Under the pieces are notes generated by a model. It saw only the letters and a list, made by a program, of their open reading frames with translations, did no database searches and had not been told where the DNA came from. A program made the position numbers and the translations under genes. A stretch of 64,000 nucleotides of DNA from JAGGTJ01 sp964457545 (GTDB lineage: Bacteria > Desulfobacterota > DSM-4660 > Desulfatiglandales > Desulfatiglandaceae), in assembly GCA_964457545.1 (NCBI GenBank), contig CAYWEN010000007.1:83305-147304 (forward strand), read 5' to 3'. Positions 26,666 through 36,155 of this stretch are shown one piece after another; position 1 is the first letter of the stretch; the number at the start of each line of letters is the position of its first letter.

Positions 26666-27811
26666 ATGACAATTATTTATTTTGACAATAATGCCACAAC
26701 ACAGATAGCACCGGAAGTGCTTGATGCCATGTTACCGTATCTGAACAGGTTTTATGCCAATCCCGGAAGCTCACACAATTTTGGCAGGCATGTTGCCAAA
26801 AAAATAGCATATGCACGAAAACAGGTTGCAAGACTTATTGGTGCATATGACGATGAAATTATATTTACCAGTTGTGGTTCAGAAGGGGATAATACTGCAA
26901 TCATGTCCGCTTTGCATACAGCAAAAGATAAAAGACATATTGTTATAAGCAAGGTTGAACATCCTGCCATAAAAATACTATGTAATCATTTGAAAAATAA
27001 TGGTTATCTGGTAACAGAAATACCTGTGGATACAAAAGGCAGACTGGATATGGAAACGTACGAAAGAAGCCTAAGCAGGGATACTGCTATAGCAAGTATT
27101 ATGTGGGCAAACAATGAGACCGGTATTATATTTCCTGTAGAAGAGGCCGCTTATATGGCAAAAAAGCGTGGTGTATGTTTTCATACAGATGCAGTACAGG
27201 CTGCTGGAAAAATACCTGTAAATTTAAAGAATAGTTCCATAGACATGTTATCTCTGTCAGGACATAAATTCCACGCCCCAAAGGGCATAGGTGCACTATA
27301 TGTGAAAAGAGGTACAAAATTTTCTCCGTTTTTGAGGGGTGGACATCAGGAAAACGGGCGACGTGCAGGCACAGAAAACTGTGCCGGTATAATTGGTCTG
27401 GGTATGGCATGTGAATTGGCATATAAAAACATGACAAATAACATTAAAAAGCTCAAAAACCTGAGAGACAGTTTTGAGAGTAAAATATTGTCAGGCACAT
27501 GGAACAGCATAATTAATGGTGCTAAAGACATGAGGCTCCCAAATACAAGCAATATAAGCTTTAAAGGTATTGATGCAGGCCTTTTCCTGTCCATAATAAA
27601 TGATAAATACGGCATTTGCGCCTCTGCCGGAGCAGCATGCAATTCAGATTCCGAGCAGCCCTCACACGTACTAAGTGCTATGGGTATCCCTTATGAAGCT
27701 ATACAGGGAACAGTACGATTCAGTTTCAGTATATACAACACAGAGGAGGAAATAGATTTTGCCTCAGAAAAAATTTTAAAAACCATCAGTGAATTAAAGT
27801 ATAGTAGCTAA
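26666..27811 (+). CDS. nifS: NifS/IscS-type cysteine desulfurase
   Basis: This PLP enzyme takes sulfur from cysteine for Fe-S cluster or thio-cofactor synthesis. The opening IYFDNNATTQIAPEVLDAMLPYL is the family signature. The PLP lysine lies in LSGHKFHAPKGIGALYV, and the persulfide Cys in the loop ASAGAACNSDSEQPSHVL. At 381 residues it is slightly short. Its last codons (AGT AGC TAA) coincide with the terminal repeat of the downstream IS481-type element. The native C-terminus therefore seems to have been replaced, losing perhaps 5-10 residues. The catalytic parts are intact. Abundant Fe-S proteins in the neighbouring CODH/ACS cluster need such an enzyme. Confidence 0.93.
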   Translation: MTIIYFDNNATTQIAPEVLDAMLPYLNRFYANPGSSHNFGRHVAKKIAYARKQVARLIGAYDDEIIFTSCGSEGDNTAIMSALHTAKDKRHIVISKVEHPAIKILCNHLKNNGYLVTEIPVDTKGRLDMETYERSLSRDTAIASIMWANNETGIIFPVEEAAYMAKKRGVCFHTDAVQAAGKIPVNLKNSSIDMLSLSGHKFHAPKGIGALYVKRGTKFSPFLRGGHQENGRRAGTENCAGIIGLGMACELAYKNMTNNIKKLKNLRDSFESKILSGTWNSIINGAKDMRLPNTSNISFKGIDAGLFLSIINDKYGICASAGAACNSDSEQPSHVLSAMGIPYEAIQGTVRFSFSIYNTEEEIDFASEKILKTISELKYSS

Positions 27812-29023
27812 GGACCTGATCTGACAGCTACCCCTTCTGAGGTGGCGTCTGGCTAAGCTGCAACTGCCAGACAACCATCAGCTTGTTTACTCAATATTTT
27901 CTCCTTTGCCAAGGGTAAATTCTCCAGAAAAGTCTCCATCGGGGTTTTTCCCTGACATCTTTTTCCTTGATGTGGTCTGCGATGATTGTATCTTGCCAAC
28001 CACTCGTCTAAATCCCTTTGAAGCTCCTCCAAACTTTGGTAGATCTTCTTTTAAAATGCCACGGAGTAAAACTCCTCCAACATTGTCTTATGGAATCTCT
28101 CACAGATCCCATTAGTCTGAGGATTCTTGGCTTTGGTCTTTGTATGGTCAATGTCATTAAGGGCAAGGAACAGTTCATAGTCATGTTTATCAGGTTTGCC
28201 ACAAAACTCTGTTCCTCGATCTGTCAGAACCCTCAAAATCGGAATCCCATACTTGTCAAAGAAAGGAATAACCCTATCGTTGAGAAGATCAGCAGAGTTA
28301 ATGGGAACCTTGCTGGTATAGAGCTTGGCAAAGCCCACAGCGGAATAAGTGTCAATAAAGGTCTGTTGATAAATCCGCCCAACTCCTTTCAATGTACCAA
28401 CGTAAAAAGTATCCTGGGCCCCAAGATAGCCAACATGCTCGGTTTCTATCTCACCCCAGGCCATCTTTCTCTTCTTTGGCCCTTTCCAACGCTTTAAGCT
28501 GCGATTCCGTGAGCACCGCCCCTGTCTTGGCCACATGCTCTTCCAGGGCCTTAAGGCGCTTTTCAAACCTCTCCAGATTATGCCTCAGCCACACACAACG
28601 AACTCCAGCGGCCGAGATAAATATTCCTCTTTGTCTCAGTTCATCGCTCACTCGCTTTTGTCCATAGGCAGGTTCTTCAAGGGCCATGTTCAAAACCGCT
28701 TGTTCAACCTCTTCAGAGACGCGGTTTTTGATATTTGGAACCCTGCGGCTCTTTTCCTTCAGACCCTCTATGCCACCTTCTTCGTAAGCCTTTTTCACCC
28801 GGTAAAATGTATCCCGGCTGTAGCCCATAATCCTGCAAGCTTCAGAGACGTTCCTCAGGTACTCAGCAAGTTCTAGCAATCCCAATTTGTTTTTGATAAG
28901 CTTTTCTTCGGTAGTCATGGTTTCTTCCTCCTTTCTGATTTGATTTTCTCTTCTTTCCTCAGAAAGGATAGCCATGGCTACCATTTTGGCAAGCATTAAA
29001 TGTCAGATTTGATCGTAGCTACC
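27805..29023 (-). mobile_element. IS481-type insertion sequence, decayed
   Basis: The element is bounded by imperfect inverted ends. The left end reads GTAGCTAAGGACCTGATCTG from 27805, and the right end, reverse-complemented, reads GTAGCTACGATCAAATCTG from 29022. Both contain GTAGCTA followed by ATCTGACA. It encloses one transposase pseudogene. No clear target-site duplication was found. The left end lies within the last codons of nifS. Boundaries are estimated to within a few bases. Confidence 0.8.
27853..28919 (-). pseudogene. IS481 family transposase, frameshifted and with a nonsense codon
   Basis: The frame starting at 28919 (MTTEEKLIKNKLGLLELAEY, AGGAGGA site upstream) encodes the helix-turn-helix N-terminal half (RNVSEACRIMGYSRDTFYRVKKAYEEGG). 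It ends prematurely at 28451. The DDE/rve catalytic core continues in another frame (ETEHVGYLGAQDTFYVG... VLTDRGTEFCG... NPQTNGICERFHKTMLEEFY). That frame meets a TAA at 28051-28053 in FYSVAF-stop-KKIYQ. After the stop the same frame continues as the normal C-terminus (DEWLARYNHRRPHQGKRCQG, then TPMETF) to a TAG at 27853. Catalytic residues are still legible, but one frameshift plus one nonsense codon make it inactive. Confidence 0.88.
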
Positions 29024-29047
29024 GCAATTTTTTTTAAAGAGATCTGA

Positions 29048-29093
29048 TAACAAAAAGGCTTCTCTGTAATGTTACAGAGAAGCCTTTTTGTTA
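29048..29093. terminator. Strong bidirectional terminator (46-bp perfect palindrome)
   Basis: Two 22-base arms, TAACAAAAAGGCTTCTCTGT at the left and its exact complement at the right, are separated by just TG. The A-run on one side and T-run on the other make it a terminator in both directions. It sits between the IS481 element/nifS operon and the acs operon, which converge here. Confidence 0.92.
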
Positions 29094-29101
29094 CTAAAAC
29101 T

Positions 29102-29167
29102 GTAACAGCCAAATAATAGGGAATAACAGCGAACGTATCTTCCTGCCCCTATTTATTGAGCTGTTAC
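29102..29167. repeat. Family-2 foldback repeat, copy 3 (short form)
   Basis: The left arm GTAACAGCCAAATAATAGGG pairs with CTATTTATTGAGCTGTTAC at the right. The conserved GAATAACAGCGAACGTA word follows the left arm, as in copies 1 and 2, and the middle is deleted. The outermost bases GTAACAG/CTGTTAC are changed together relative to copy 2 (GTATCAG/CTATTAC), which suggests pairing is maintained. The remaining sequence from the palindromic terminator to acsE (29094-29230) shows nothing else. Confidence 0.82.
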
Positions 29168-29230
29168 CTAAAACTATTCTTTTTATCTTACTGACAAATC
29201 AAACTTCAATCCCCAAAAAGATGTCTATTG

Positions 29231-30133
29231 CTACAGCTCAAGCCATGAATCAGAATACAACATTTCGCCAAGAATAACTCTTGCTGTCTTTACATAATCT
29301 GCCAATGTCCATCTTCCATTGGGATTGTCAGGAAGTGATTTTTCGTCAACTTTTTCACCATCCATTACCTTATGGACAAGTTCAACTATATCAGGACGTT
29401 TTCCTCTTGCTACTGCAATCAAGGTATCATCATATGCATCAGCAATACATGAATACATACCCTTGCGCTCCAACATAATCATATAGGTTGTATTCAATAT
29501 GGGACGCAGATGATCCGGTGGTCCATTGGATATATTGGAAAGTCCACATGTAGACTTACATCCAGGCGCTATATCCTGTAACATTTCCTGAAAGGCCAAA
29601 AGACTGAGAGCCTGTTGTTGCTGAATATTAACAGGTGTAACTATTCCATCTACATAGATGCGTTCGTTTGGAACACCTGCCTCATTCGCAGCATATATCA
29701 ACTCAACCGCCAAGGCTGCCCTTTCATTCTCATCCCTTGGCAAACCCTCAGGCCCCCACATAAGCGCTACCATATCGGCATCATACTTTACAGCAAGAGG
29801 AATCATTTTTTCATATCTCTCGGGACGGCACATTATAGAATTGATCATAGCCCTTCCCTTGTGTACAGCCAAGCCTGCCTCCATAGCTTCAATATTAGAT
29901 GTATCAAGAACAAGAGGAGGAGTATCCCCAATAGCTTCCTGGACTGTTTTTACCACAAACTCCATCAACTCCGGTCCGCCTTTTTTTGCAGGACCAAGAT
30001 TGATATCAATCCAGTCCATACCCCTTTCCTTTTGACGTTTTGCCTCTTCAACAATTGGTCCAGGGTCCTTTTCCTTAAAGGCCTTTCCAATCTTTTTGTT
30101 AATTACATTCAAGTTTTCTCCAATCAATAACAT
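29231..30133 (-). CDS. acsE: Methyltetrahydrofolate:corrinoid/iron-sulfur protein methyltransferase
   Basis: AcsE (MeTr) transfers the methyl group of methyl-tetrahydrofolate to the cob(I)amide of the corrinoid iron-sulfur protein, joining the methyl and carbonyl branches of the Wood-Ljungdahl pathway. It is a pterin-binding TIM barrel. ENLNVINKKIGKAF, DWIDINLGPAKKGG and PLVLDTSNIEAMEAGL are the pterin-binding strands, and STCGLSNISNGPP carries the conserved Asn. A good GGAGG site precedes the ATG. At 300 residues it is a little longer than the Moorella enzyme (about 262). It is the last gene of the minus-strand acs operon. Confidence 0.93.
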   Translation of the reverse strand: MLLIGENLNVINKKIGKAFKEKDPGPIVEEAKRQKERGMDWIDINLGPAKKGGPELMEFVVKTVQEAIGDTPPLVLDTSNIEAMEAGLAVHKGRAMINSIMCRPERYEKMIPLAVKYDADMVALMWGPEGLPRDENERAALAVELIYAANEAGVPNERIYVDGIVTPVNIQQQQALSLLAFQEMLQDIAPGCKSTCGLSNISNGPPDHLRPILNTTYMIMLERKGMYSCIADAYDDTLIAVARGKRPDIVELVHKVMDGEKVDEKSLPDNPNGRWTLADYVKTARVILGEMLYSDSWLEL

Positions 30134-30290
30134 TGGGCATCCTCCATTTCTAATTGCCTGTTTCCAAACATCCTGTTTTTTTACAACAGCAAAACCAGTT
30201 TTAAAACAACTTTCAACAGCATTCCTGAAGCAGGATAAAACACAAATCAGCGCATTTAAAACAACCTTTGTCTACATTACAATGCCGATA

Positions 30291-31634
30291 CTAAACCATC
30301 TCCTTTAAAAACTTAGGGATCAAAGATGCATCCCGAGGCCCTATAACAATATCCCAGTCAGGAAGATCTTCCTCCATCTCACCAGTAATAGATGCAGCAT
30401 ATCCAGGAATAATCACCCTTTTATGTGCTACTTTATCCTCAATTCCTGATTTCTTTATAAAACTTGCCACTGCATCTCCTGCAAACTTACCTGCTGCCCA
30501 TGCAGTCATAACAGACAATCCTTCTGTATCCATAATTAAAAGCCAGCTTGGAACCCTGCTACCTTCTATTTCTCCACTTACAATAAAATATGTCAGAGAG
30601 AAATTAGTTGTAACAAGAACAGGTGAATTCTCATCCGGGGTACCAATCTCATAAATACCCTCAGTTACAGTCATTGGGCGCTGTGGATCAGTAAAGATAT
30701 TAAGACGTTCCAAGAGTAATGGAAATATAGACTCTCCTATAAAATCAGATAAAACCACAATACCTGCATACTTAGCTATAAGCAACGAAGCAATAATAGT
30801 TTCCACATCAAGGTTACTTGCCATTTCACATGGAAAGGTAATGGTTGGAAAACCAAGAGATCTGTTTCCTTCTTTTAAAGGGGCCCTTCTTATAGCTACC
30901 TGGTCAGCAAACAGCTGTTTCAACTCTCTTGCTCCAGAATCAAGAACAAGATCCTTAAGACCCATTCCGGTAAGCTTATCACTCAGAGCAATAAGATTAT
31001 CTATATCTTTTCCCTTTACTGCAAGAGGCAAACCGGTTTCTTTTGCCAGATTCCCCATTTCCTCTACATTTGCATCTGTAGCCGCATATATTAAAGGTTT
31101 CTTAAAGGCACATACATCTATAGCAGCTTTCATTACATCCGGACTTTCACTCATCAGAACAATACAGAATTCACTTTCTTCAGCAATTTTTTTTGCTGTA
31201 GAAGCAAATGCAGATGCATCACCATTAACGTCCTTGACAGCCACCATTTCAGGCCTAAGGTTCAAACCCACTCTTTCAAACTGTAAGGCATTCCATTCCT
31301 TGAGTTTTTTATCCACAACTGAGGCATCTGTATCAGATGTAACAGTTGCAGCAATACCGGTTGGATTATAAAATGTCTTTTCATGCCTGAAAAGAACTGT
31401 TTCACCACCTATCTTAAAGGCCCTTACACCTGCGCCAATTGCCACCTGCCTGATCGGAGGAGCAGATGCCTCGGCTAACTGCTCTCTTGCCTCATCAGAG
31501 ACATACGGACAAGAATCCAACTCCGCCTTTCCACTGGCAAGATTCATGGCAAAGGCCAAACATGTAGGTACCCCACATTCACCGCAATTCGTCTTAGGCA
31601 ACAACTTAAAAATCTGAATTCCAGTTAAACCCAT
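30291..31634 (-). CDS. acsC: Corrinoid/iron-sulfur protein large subunit
   Basis: This is the cobamide- and 4Fe-4S-containing large (gamma) subunit of the corrinoid iron-sulfur protein, which carries the methyl group from AcsE to acetyl-CoA synthase. The N-terminal Fe-S domain shows CGECGVPTCLAFAMNL followed by a further Cys in ELDSCPYV (residues about 17-43). A TIM-barrel and a C-terminal corrinoid-binding region (VTTNFSLTYFIVSGEIEGS, WAAGKFAGDAVASFI) follow. The 447 residues are the usual length. A GGAGA site precedes the ATG. Its partner AcsD is encoded upstream in the same operon. Confidence 0.95.
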   Translation of the reverse strand: MGLTGIQIFKLLPKTNCGECGVPTCLAFAMNLASGKAELDSCPYVSDEAREQLAEASAPPIRQVAIGAGVRAFKIGGETVLFRHEKTFYNPTGIAATVTSDTDASVVDKKLKEWNALQFERVGLNLRPEMVAVKDVNGDASAFASTAKKIAEESEFCIVLMSESPDVMKAAIDVCAFKKPLIYAATDANVEEMGNLAKETGLPLAVKGKDIDNLIALSDKLTGMGLKDLVLDSGARELKQLFADQVAIRRAPLKEGNRSLGFPTITFPCEMASNLDVETIIASLLIAKYAGIVVLSDFIGESIFPLLLERLNIFTDPQRPMTVTEGIYEIGTPDENSPVLVTTNFSLTYFIVSGEIEGSRVPSWLLIMDTEGLSVMTAWAAGKFAGDAVASFIKKSGIEDKVAHKRVIIPGYAASITGEMEEDLPDWDIVIGPRDASLIPKFLKEMV

Positions 31635-31734
31635 ATATTTCTCCTACCTTTATGCCTGTTATGCAACAGACTTTTTTCGCAGGCAGTTTTTTAATTCTGC
31701 CTGCGTTATTTTTCATATTAATCCGTTTCTATCA

Positions 31735-33945
31735 TCATACCAATGGTTCCATAGTAAGGGCAGGATGACCTACCTTTTGCATATGAGCAAGAACCTCTTC
31801 TTCTGTCAAGGCAATGGTCTCATCTGCAATCATATCATACAGATTCGGACATCCTAACTCTTCACCACGTTTTATAATTCGCTCCTTGATCTCCTCTTTG
31901 AGAATCTTGGGCATCCAGGCCATACGCAAAAGTCCGCCATCACCTATAATAAATTTACGCTGAGTAACATTATATTTGGAATGACCTACAAAACCAGGAG
32001 ACTGAGCTCCACCGCCCATAACGCCTGCAAGAGTGGTAAATTTCATTCCACATGGAGTATCTCCATGATAATCCCTGTTAACCGTCATAATGGCATTACA
32101 GGTAGGCAAAAGGGCAGCTATACACTCGCAGCAACCGCATGTGGTCATAGGATCATGTACTATGGAATAGAGATTGTAACGAACAATATTTCCCCTTGAG
32201 GCCTTGGATACAAAATCATTAACACCCTTCCACTGTCCCAGCTTTGGATCCAGACATTCTCCTTTTTCTATTGGCTGATTAGGACCTGTAGGATTGATTT
32301 CATATGCTGCCTTGCAATCCATCCAGTTATATGCACCACAAAGTCCTGTTCTTTCCGGGCTTACTGTACATACATGGTTAGGCGCAAAAGACTGACAGAG
32401 TGTACAGGAATAATAAATCTCCACATCTTCATCACTCATCTTTTCCACCCGCTCATCTCTCATTTTGTATTCTGCCCTGGCCTTTTCCGTCAGTTTGGCA
32501 ACATCTTCCTCATTGGTAAAAAGAGTAACCTGAACCTTATCAAGAATCTTGCCAAAATCCTGATGAAACTTGGCATGCAAAACAACACCTATGTCTTTCA
32601 GGGTAAATCCCTTTTCTACAGCAGCCTTACTTATACGTACCCATGCAATATCACGCTGTCCTATGTGCATTACATGCTGAATGTAATTAATCAAATGATG
32701 ACATTGACGTTCAAGAATAGGTTCAAAATCAGGCTGGAATTCACGGCCTGCAATCTGAACATATATACCTAACGGAAAGGTATCACCCTCTTTCATATCA
32801 GGTATATCAGGTCCGATAACCTCAACCTTGCCATCTTCTATCTCGTCCATATCTGCCATCTTTACAAGCTCTGTACACTGTTTTGTACCACCGCCTGACT
32901 GACAGTAAAGATCAGCTCCTCTTACACGCTCACCCTCAAATGCAGGGCCAAACGCACAGGGGATATTAACATCAGATACTATTACCTTGATTCCCCTGAC
33001 TTCCACTGACTTCTGACATATCTCATCATACGAAACCGGAGATACCACATGTTCGTAGGTACATATTCCAGTGGGAAGTATCTGAGTAATGTCCGTATCA
33101 GCTATGATCGGGAAACCCCAGTTAACGCAACCAGCCGCTGCTACAGCCCATTCGGTACCAACATCACCAAGGGCATTTACAAATGCAAATACCCTCTCCT
33201 TATTGTACAGCAGGATTTTTTTGTAATCACCAGGCTGAAGACCACCAAAGGCCAGTGCTACCCTGTTTGCAAAACCCAGTGCAAATACAGCCGAAGATAT
33301 ATCAGGACCAAAACACGCAATCCTTGTATTCCAACCTACCTGAACTCCAGCTTCGATGAGCTGTTCTGTAAGGGTTGTTCCCTTGTGATTTGCCGCCAAA
33401 AACATATAAAGACCCTTTTGCTGGTAATCTTCAACTATCATCTTGGCTGTCTCAGGATCAGGAGCAGCCCCTACTATGGCAGCAAAACCAGGTGCAGACC
33501 CATCAACAAATTCAACACCTCTTTTTCTGAAAATTATATCATCAGCCGCTCCAAGCCAAATCTTCCCTCCTTCTATATCAGGGTCTTCTGCATGAAGATA
33601 AAAATCAGGATCATTAAGATATCTCAGAGCTTCTATAATTTCAAAGGCTATAATTCCAGCCATTCCTGCATCCAGCAAAGGACCGAGATATGGGAGCCAG
33701 TTTTTATTCTTTATATGAGGCGGCAAAAGTCCACGCGCAATTTCCAAAGGCTCTTTCATATCCTCAAGTGTTTCAACTTTTATATCAAAAAGGGAATAGA
33801 TTACAGGGAGATAATAGGCAGTATTAGGAAACCCGACCTTTGTACTTGCATCATATGTTTCAAGGGCCTTGCTATACTGTGCTTCGGCCTGTGCAACAAC
33901 CTTGTAGCCACCCTGAATCGCCGCAAATGCTATTAACTTAGACAT
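31735..33945 (-). CDS. acsB: Acetyl-CoA synthase (CODH/ACS alpha subunit), bacterial type
   Basis: AcsB condenses CO, a methyl group and CoA to acetyl-CoA at the Ni-Ni-[4Fe-4S] A-cluster. The cysteine ligands are visible in CTLCQSFAPNHVCTVSPERT and GLCGAYNWMDC, and the Cys-Gly-Cys that holds the distal nickel is in MTTCGCCECIAAL. The N-terminal domain that binds CODH (SKLIAFAAIQGGYKVVAQAE) is present, so it is the long bacterial form (736 residues, Moorella 729) rather than archaeal CdhC. A strong AAGGAGGA site precedes the start. It lies between cooS and acsC, in an operon whose order is acsD-cooS-acsB-acsC-acsE. Confidence 0.96.
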   Translation of the reverse strand: MSKLIAFAAIQGGYKVVAQAEAQYSKALETYDASTKVGFPNTAYYLPVIYSLFDIKVETLEDMKEPLEIARGLLPPHIKNKNWLPYLGPLLDAGMAGIIAFEIIEALRYLNDPDFYLHAEDPDIEGGKIWLGAADDIIFRKRGVEFVDGSAPGFAAIVGAAPDPETAKMIVEDYQQKGLYMFLAANHKGTTLTEQLIEAGVQVGWNTRIACFGPDISSAVFALGFANRVALAFGGLQPGDYKKILLYNKERVFAFVNALGDVGTEWAVAAAGCVNWGFPIIADTDITQILPTGICTYEHVVSPVSYDEICQKSVEVRGIKVIVSDVNIPCAFGPAFEGERVRGADLYCQSGGGTKQCTELVKMADMDEIEDGKVEVIGPDIPDMKEGDTFPLGIYVQIAGREFQPDFEPILERQCHHLINYIQHVMHIGQRDIAWVRISKAAVEKGFTLKDIGVVLHAKFHQDFGKILDKVQVTLFTNEEDVAKLTEKARAEYKMRDERVEKMSDEDVEIYYSCTLCQSFAPNHVCTVSPERTGLCGAYNWMDCKAAYEINPTGPNQPIEKGECLDPKLGQWKGVNDFVSKASRGNIVRYNLYSIVHDPMTTCGCCECIAALLPTCNAIMTVNRDYHGDTPCGMKFTTLAGVMGGGAQSPGFVGHSKYNVTQRKFIIGDGGLLRMAWMPKILKEEIKERIIKRGEELGCPNLYDMIADETIALTEEEVLAHMQKVGHPALTMEPLV

Positions 33946-34076
33946 ACTTTCCTCCTTCGTTGAGGATTTACTTTTTAATCCTTATGCTATCTGAATTCTT
34001 ATTAATTTCCTATGTTTTTTCATAAAAATCATAACTACTAAAGTTCCTGGCGAGTTACCATATCCACAAGCATACC

Positions 34077-36071
34077 TTACCTCGCCCTGTCAATGCCTAA
34101 TTCCTTCCGTTTTTTATCTATATGCGCAATCATCTTCTCGGCATGTTTTACAGGATCAGGTTCAAAATCCCACATACCACCATACATTTTTTCGAAATCC
34201 TCAAACAGATACTTCTGGAATTCAGGAGCACCTGATGTTGGAAAATTAACTCCAAAGACCGTATAAACGCCGGATGCAACAAAATACTGTCCTATACTGA
34301 TAGCTTTTTCGCTCATCCACTCAGGAGCACTGCCCACCACAGGAAGATCGCTGACATCCTTTCCAACACAGTTCGCCACCTCAGTCGCAGCAAGAAGAAT
34401 ACGGCTGTTATCAACACACGAACCAAAGTGCAACACAGGTGGAATACCTACTGTTTCACAAACCTCGGCAAGACCTGGACCGGCATAAATGGGAGCTGCC
34501 TCAGGTATTAAAAGACCTGCTTCAGCACATGCTATTCCCATACATCCCGTAACAAGTACAATAACATCATTTTTAATCAGCTCTTTTATAACAGTAAGAC
34601 AGGCATCATTATGTCTGGTTCTCGCATTGTTGCACCCGACAACACCAGCTACTCCCCTGATTAGTCCATTAACTATATTGGCAGTAAGTGTCTGGTAAGA
34701 CCCTCTGAAGGTACCACCAAGATGATATTCTGTTGATTCAACACCAAAACCGGCCACCACAGGTTCCTTGTGTTTTGGAATCATAACCTCTGCCTTGCGG
34801 TTCTCAAAGTTGTCTATTGCCAGCTTTACAATACGTTTTGCATCTTCTATGGCATGGTTTTCATCAAATTCTATGTGAATAACACTGTCCTGTTCCATCC
34901 TGGCAATAGGAGAAGTGGTAATAATCTTGGTATGAAAACATTCCGCTACATTGGCAATGTTTTGCATAATACACTGAACATCCACTACCATTGCATCACA
35001 GGCACCGGTTATTATAGCCAGTTCCTGCTGCAAAAAGTTTCCAGCAAGAGGAATCCCATGACGCTGAAGCAATTCATTTGCAGTACAGCAAATACCACTC
35101 AACTGGATCCCCTTTGCACCCTTCTCTTTTGCATAGTCGATCATCTCCTGTGTTTCTGCAACCTCTACAATAATTTCTGAAAGAACAGGCTCATGACCAT
35201 GAATGATAAGATTTACATGATCTTCCTTCATAACACCGAGATTAGCTTCCGACAACAATGGAGAAGGTGTCCCAAAAAGAATATCCTGAAGGTCTGTTGC
35301 CAGCATGGAACCACCCCATCCATCTGCAATGGCTGCCCTGGTACCCTGTTTCATCAGATTCTTGTAATCCTGATCAACTCCAATATGGGTACGGTGCATA
35401 ATCTCCACAACCTCACGGTCAATGTTTCGTGGAAGAACCCCCATTTTTTTCCATGTTTCATAACGCGCATCAGTTGCCCTCTTAAGATACAAAAGCTCAC
35501 CTTCTGCTTTACCCCATTCATTCAGGGCTATCTCTCCGACCTCAACCGCTATTTCATCTATATCCCTGTCTAACTCTTCACCGTCCACCTCAACAGTAGT
35601 GGCAACTCCAAGAAGACTGGCAACATCAAGAAGTTTGTCGGTATCCTTAATCTTATAGGCATCAGTTTCTTTTTTTGCCGCAGACAGAAAGACCTCGGCT
35701 ACTCCACGTCCATGATCAGAGTGAGCTGCTGCCCCTGCTGCAATCATCCTTGCAAAGTTACGGGCAGCAATGGTATTTGCCGTTGCTCCACACATACCCT
35801 TTCTTTCATCTTTTCCTTCTATTCCTCCTTTTGGAAGAGGAAGGCGGCATGGACCCATCCCGCAGTTTTTACAACATATTCCCTGAGCCCCTATAGCACA
35901 AGGTTTAAGTGTTTCATTTCTGTCAAAAGCAGTCTCAACACCCAGCTCGTGCGCTCTTGCTATCATCTCCTGCGATGCTTCATCACAGGAGGCCTTTACC
36001 GGATCAGCCAATTTTTTCTTCTTTTCCAGCTTACCCACCTTTTTTACATCATCCCTTTTTTCTTCAGTCAT
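34077..36071 (-). CDS. cooS: Ni-Fe carbon monoxide dehydrogenase catalytic subunit
   Basis: This is the CODH beta subunit (AcsA/CooS), interconverting CO and CO2 at the Ni-Fe-S C-cluster and passing CO to AcsB. The N-terminal B/D-cluster cysteines are in CAIGAQGICCKNCGMGPCRL. C-cluster ligands lie in HFGSCVDNSR, VGCNNARTRHND and VTGCMGIACAEAGL, and NLIIHGHEPVLSE carries the conserved proton-transfer His. At 664 residues it is somewhat longer than CooS of CO oxidisers (about 640) because of a lysine-rich N-terminal 40 residues. A strong AGGAGG site precedes the ATG. The context with acsB makes a CODH/ACS role far more likely than CO-dependent respiration. Confidence 0.96.
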   Translation of the reverse strand: MTEEKRDDVKKVGKLEKKKKLADPVKASCDEASQEMIARAHELGVETAFDRNETLKPCAIGAQGICCKNCGMGPCRLPLPKGGIEGKDERKGMCGATANTIAARNFARMIAAGAAAHSDHGRGVAEVFLSAAKKETDAYKIKDTDKLLDVASLLGVATTVEVDGEELDRDIDEIAVEVGEIALNEWGKAEGELLYLKRATDARYETWKKMGVLPRNIDREVVEIMHRTHIGVDQDYKNLMKQGTRAAIADGWGGSMLATDLQDILFGTPSPLLSEANLGVMKEDHVNLIIHGHEPVLSEIIVEVAETQEMIDYAKEKGAKGIQLSGICCTANELLQRHGIPLAGNFLQQELAIITGACDAMVVDVQCIMQNIANVAECFHTKIITTSPIARMEQDSVIHIEFDENHAIEDAKRIVKLAIDNFENRKAEVMIPKHKEPVVAGFGVESTEYHLGGTFRGSYQTLTANIVNGLIRGVAGVVGCNNARTRHNDACLTVIKELIKNDVIVLVTGCMGIACAEAGLLIPEAAPIYAGPGLAEVCETVGIPPVLHFGSCVDNSRILLAATEVANCVGKDVSDLPVVGSAPEWMSEKAISIGQYFVASGVYTVFGVNFPTSGAPEFQKYLFEDFEKMYGGMWDFEPDPVKHAEKMIAHIDKKRKELGIDRAR

Positions 36072-36155
36072 CAGAGGTTCCTCCTCATAGTTACTTGTTA
36101 GGATATAACAATCCTTTTCAAATAAGACATTAAATTACACAATCAGAACAGGTAA

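Noticed and set aside
28451..28566. Programmed frameshift between the two IS481 reading frames
   Set aside because: No typical slippery heptamer is present at the junction, IS481 transposases are usually made from a single frame, and a second lesion (in-frame TAA at 28051) shows decay.
33049..33936. Plus-strand 295-codon ORF antisense to acsB
   Set aside because: Cys/Tyr-rich antisense translation of acsB without any recognisable motif.
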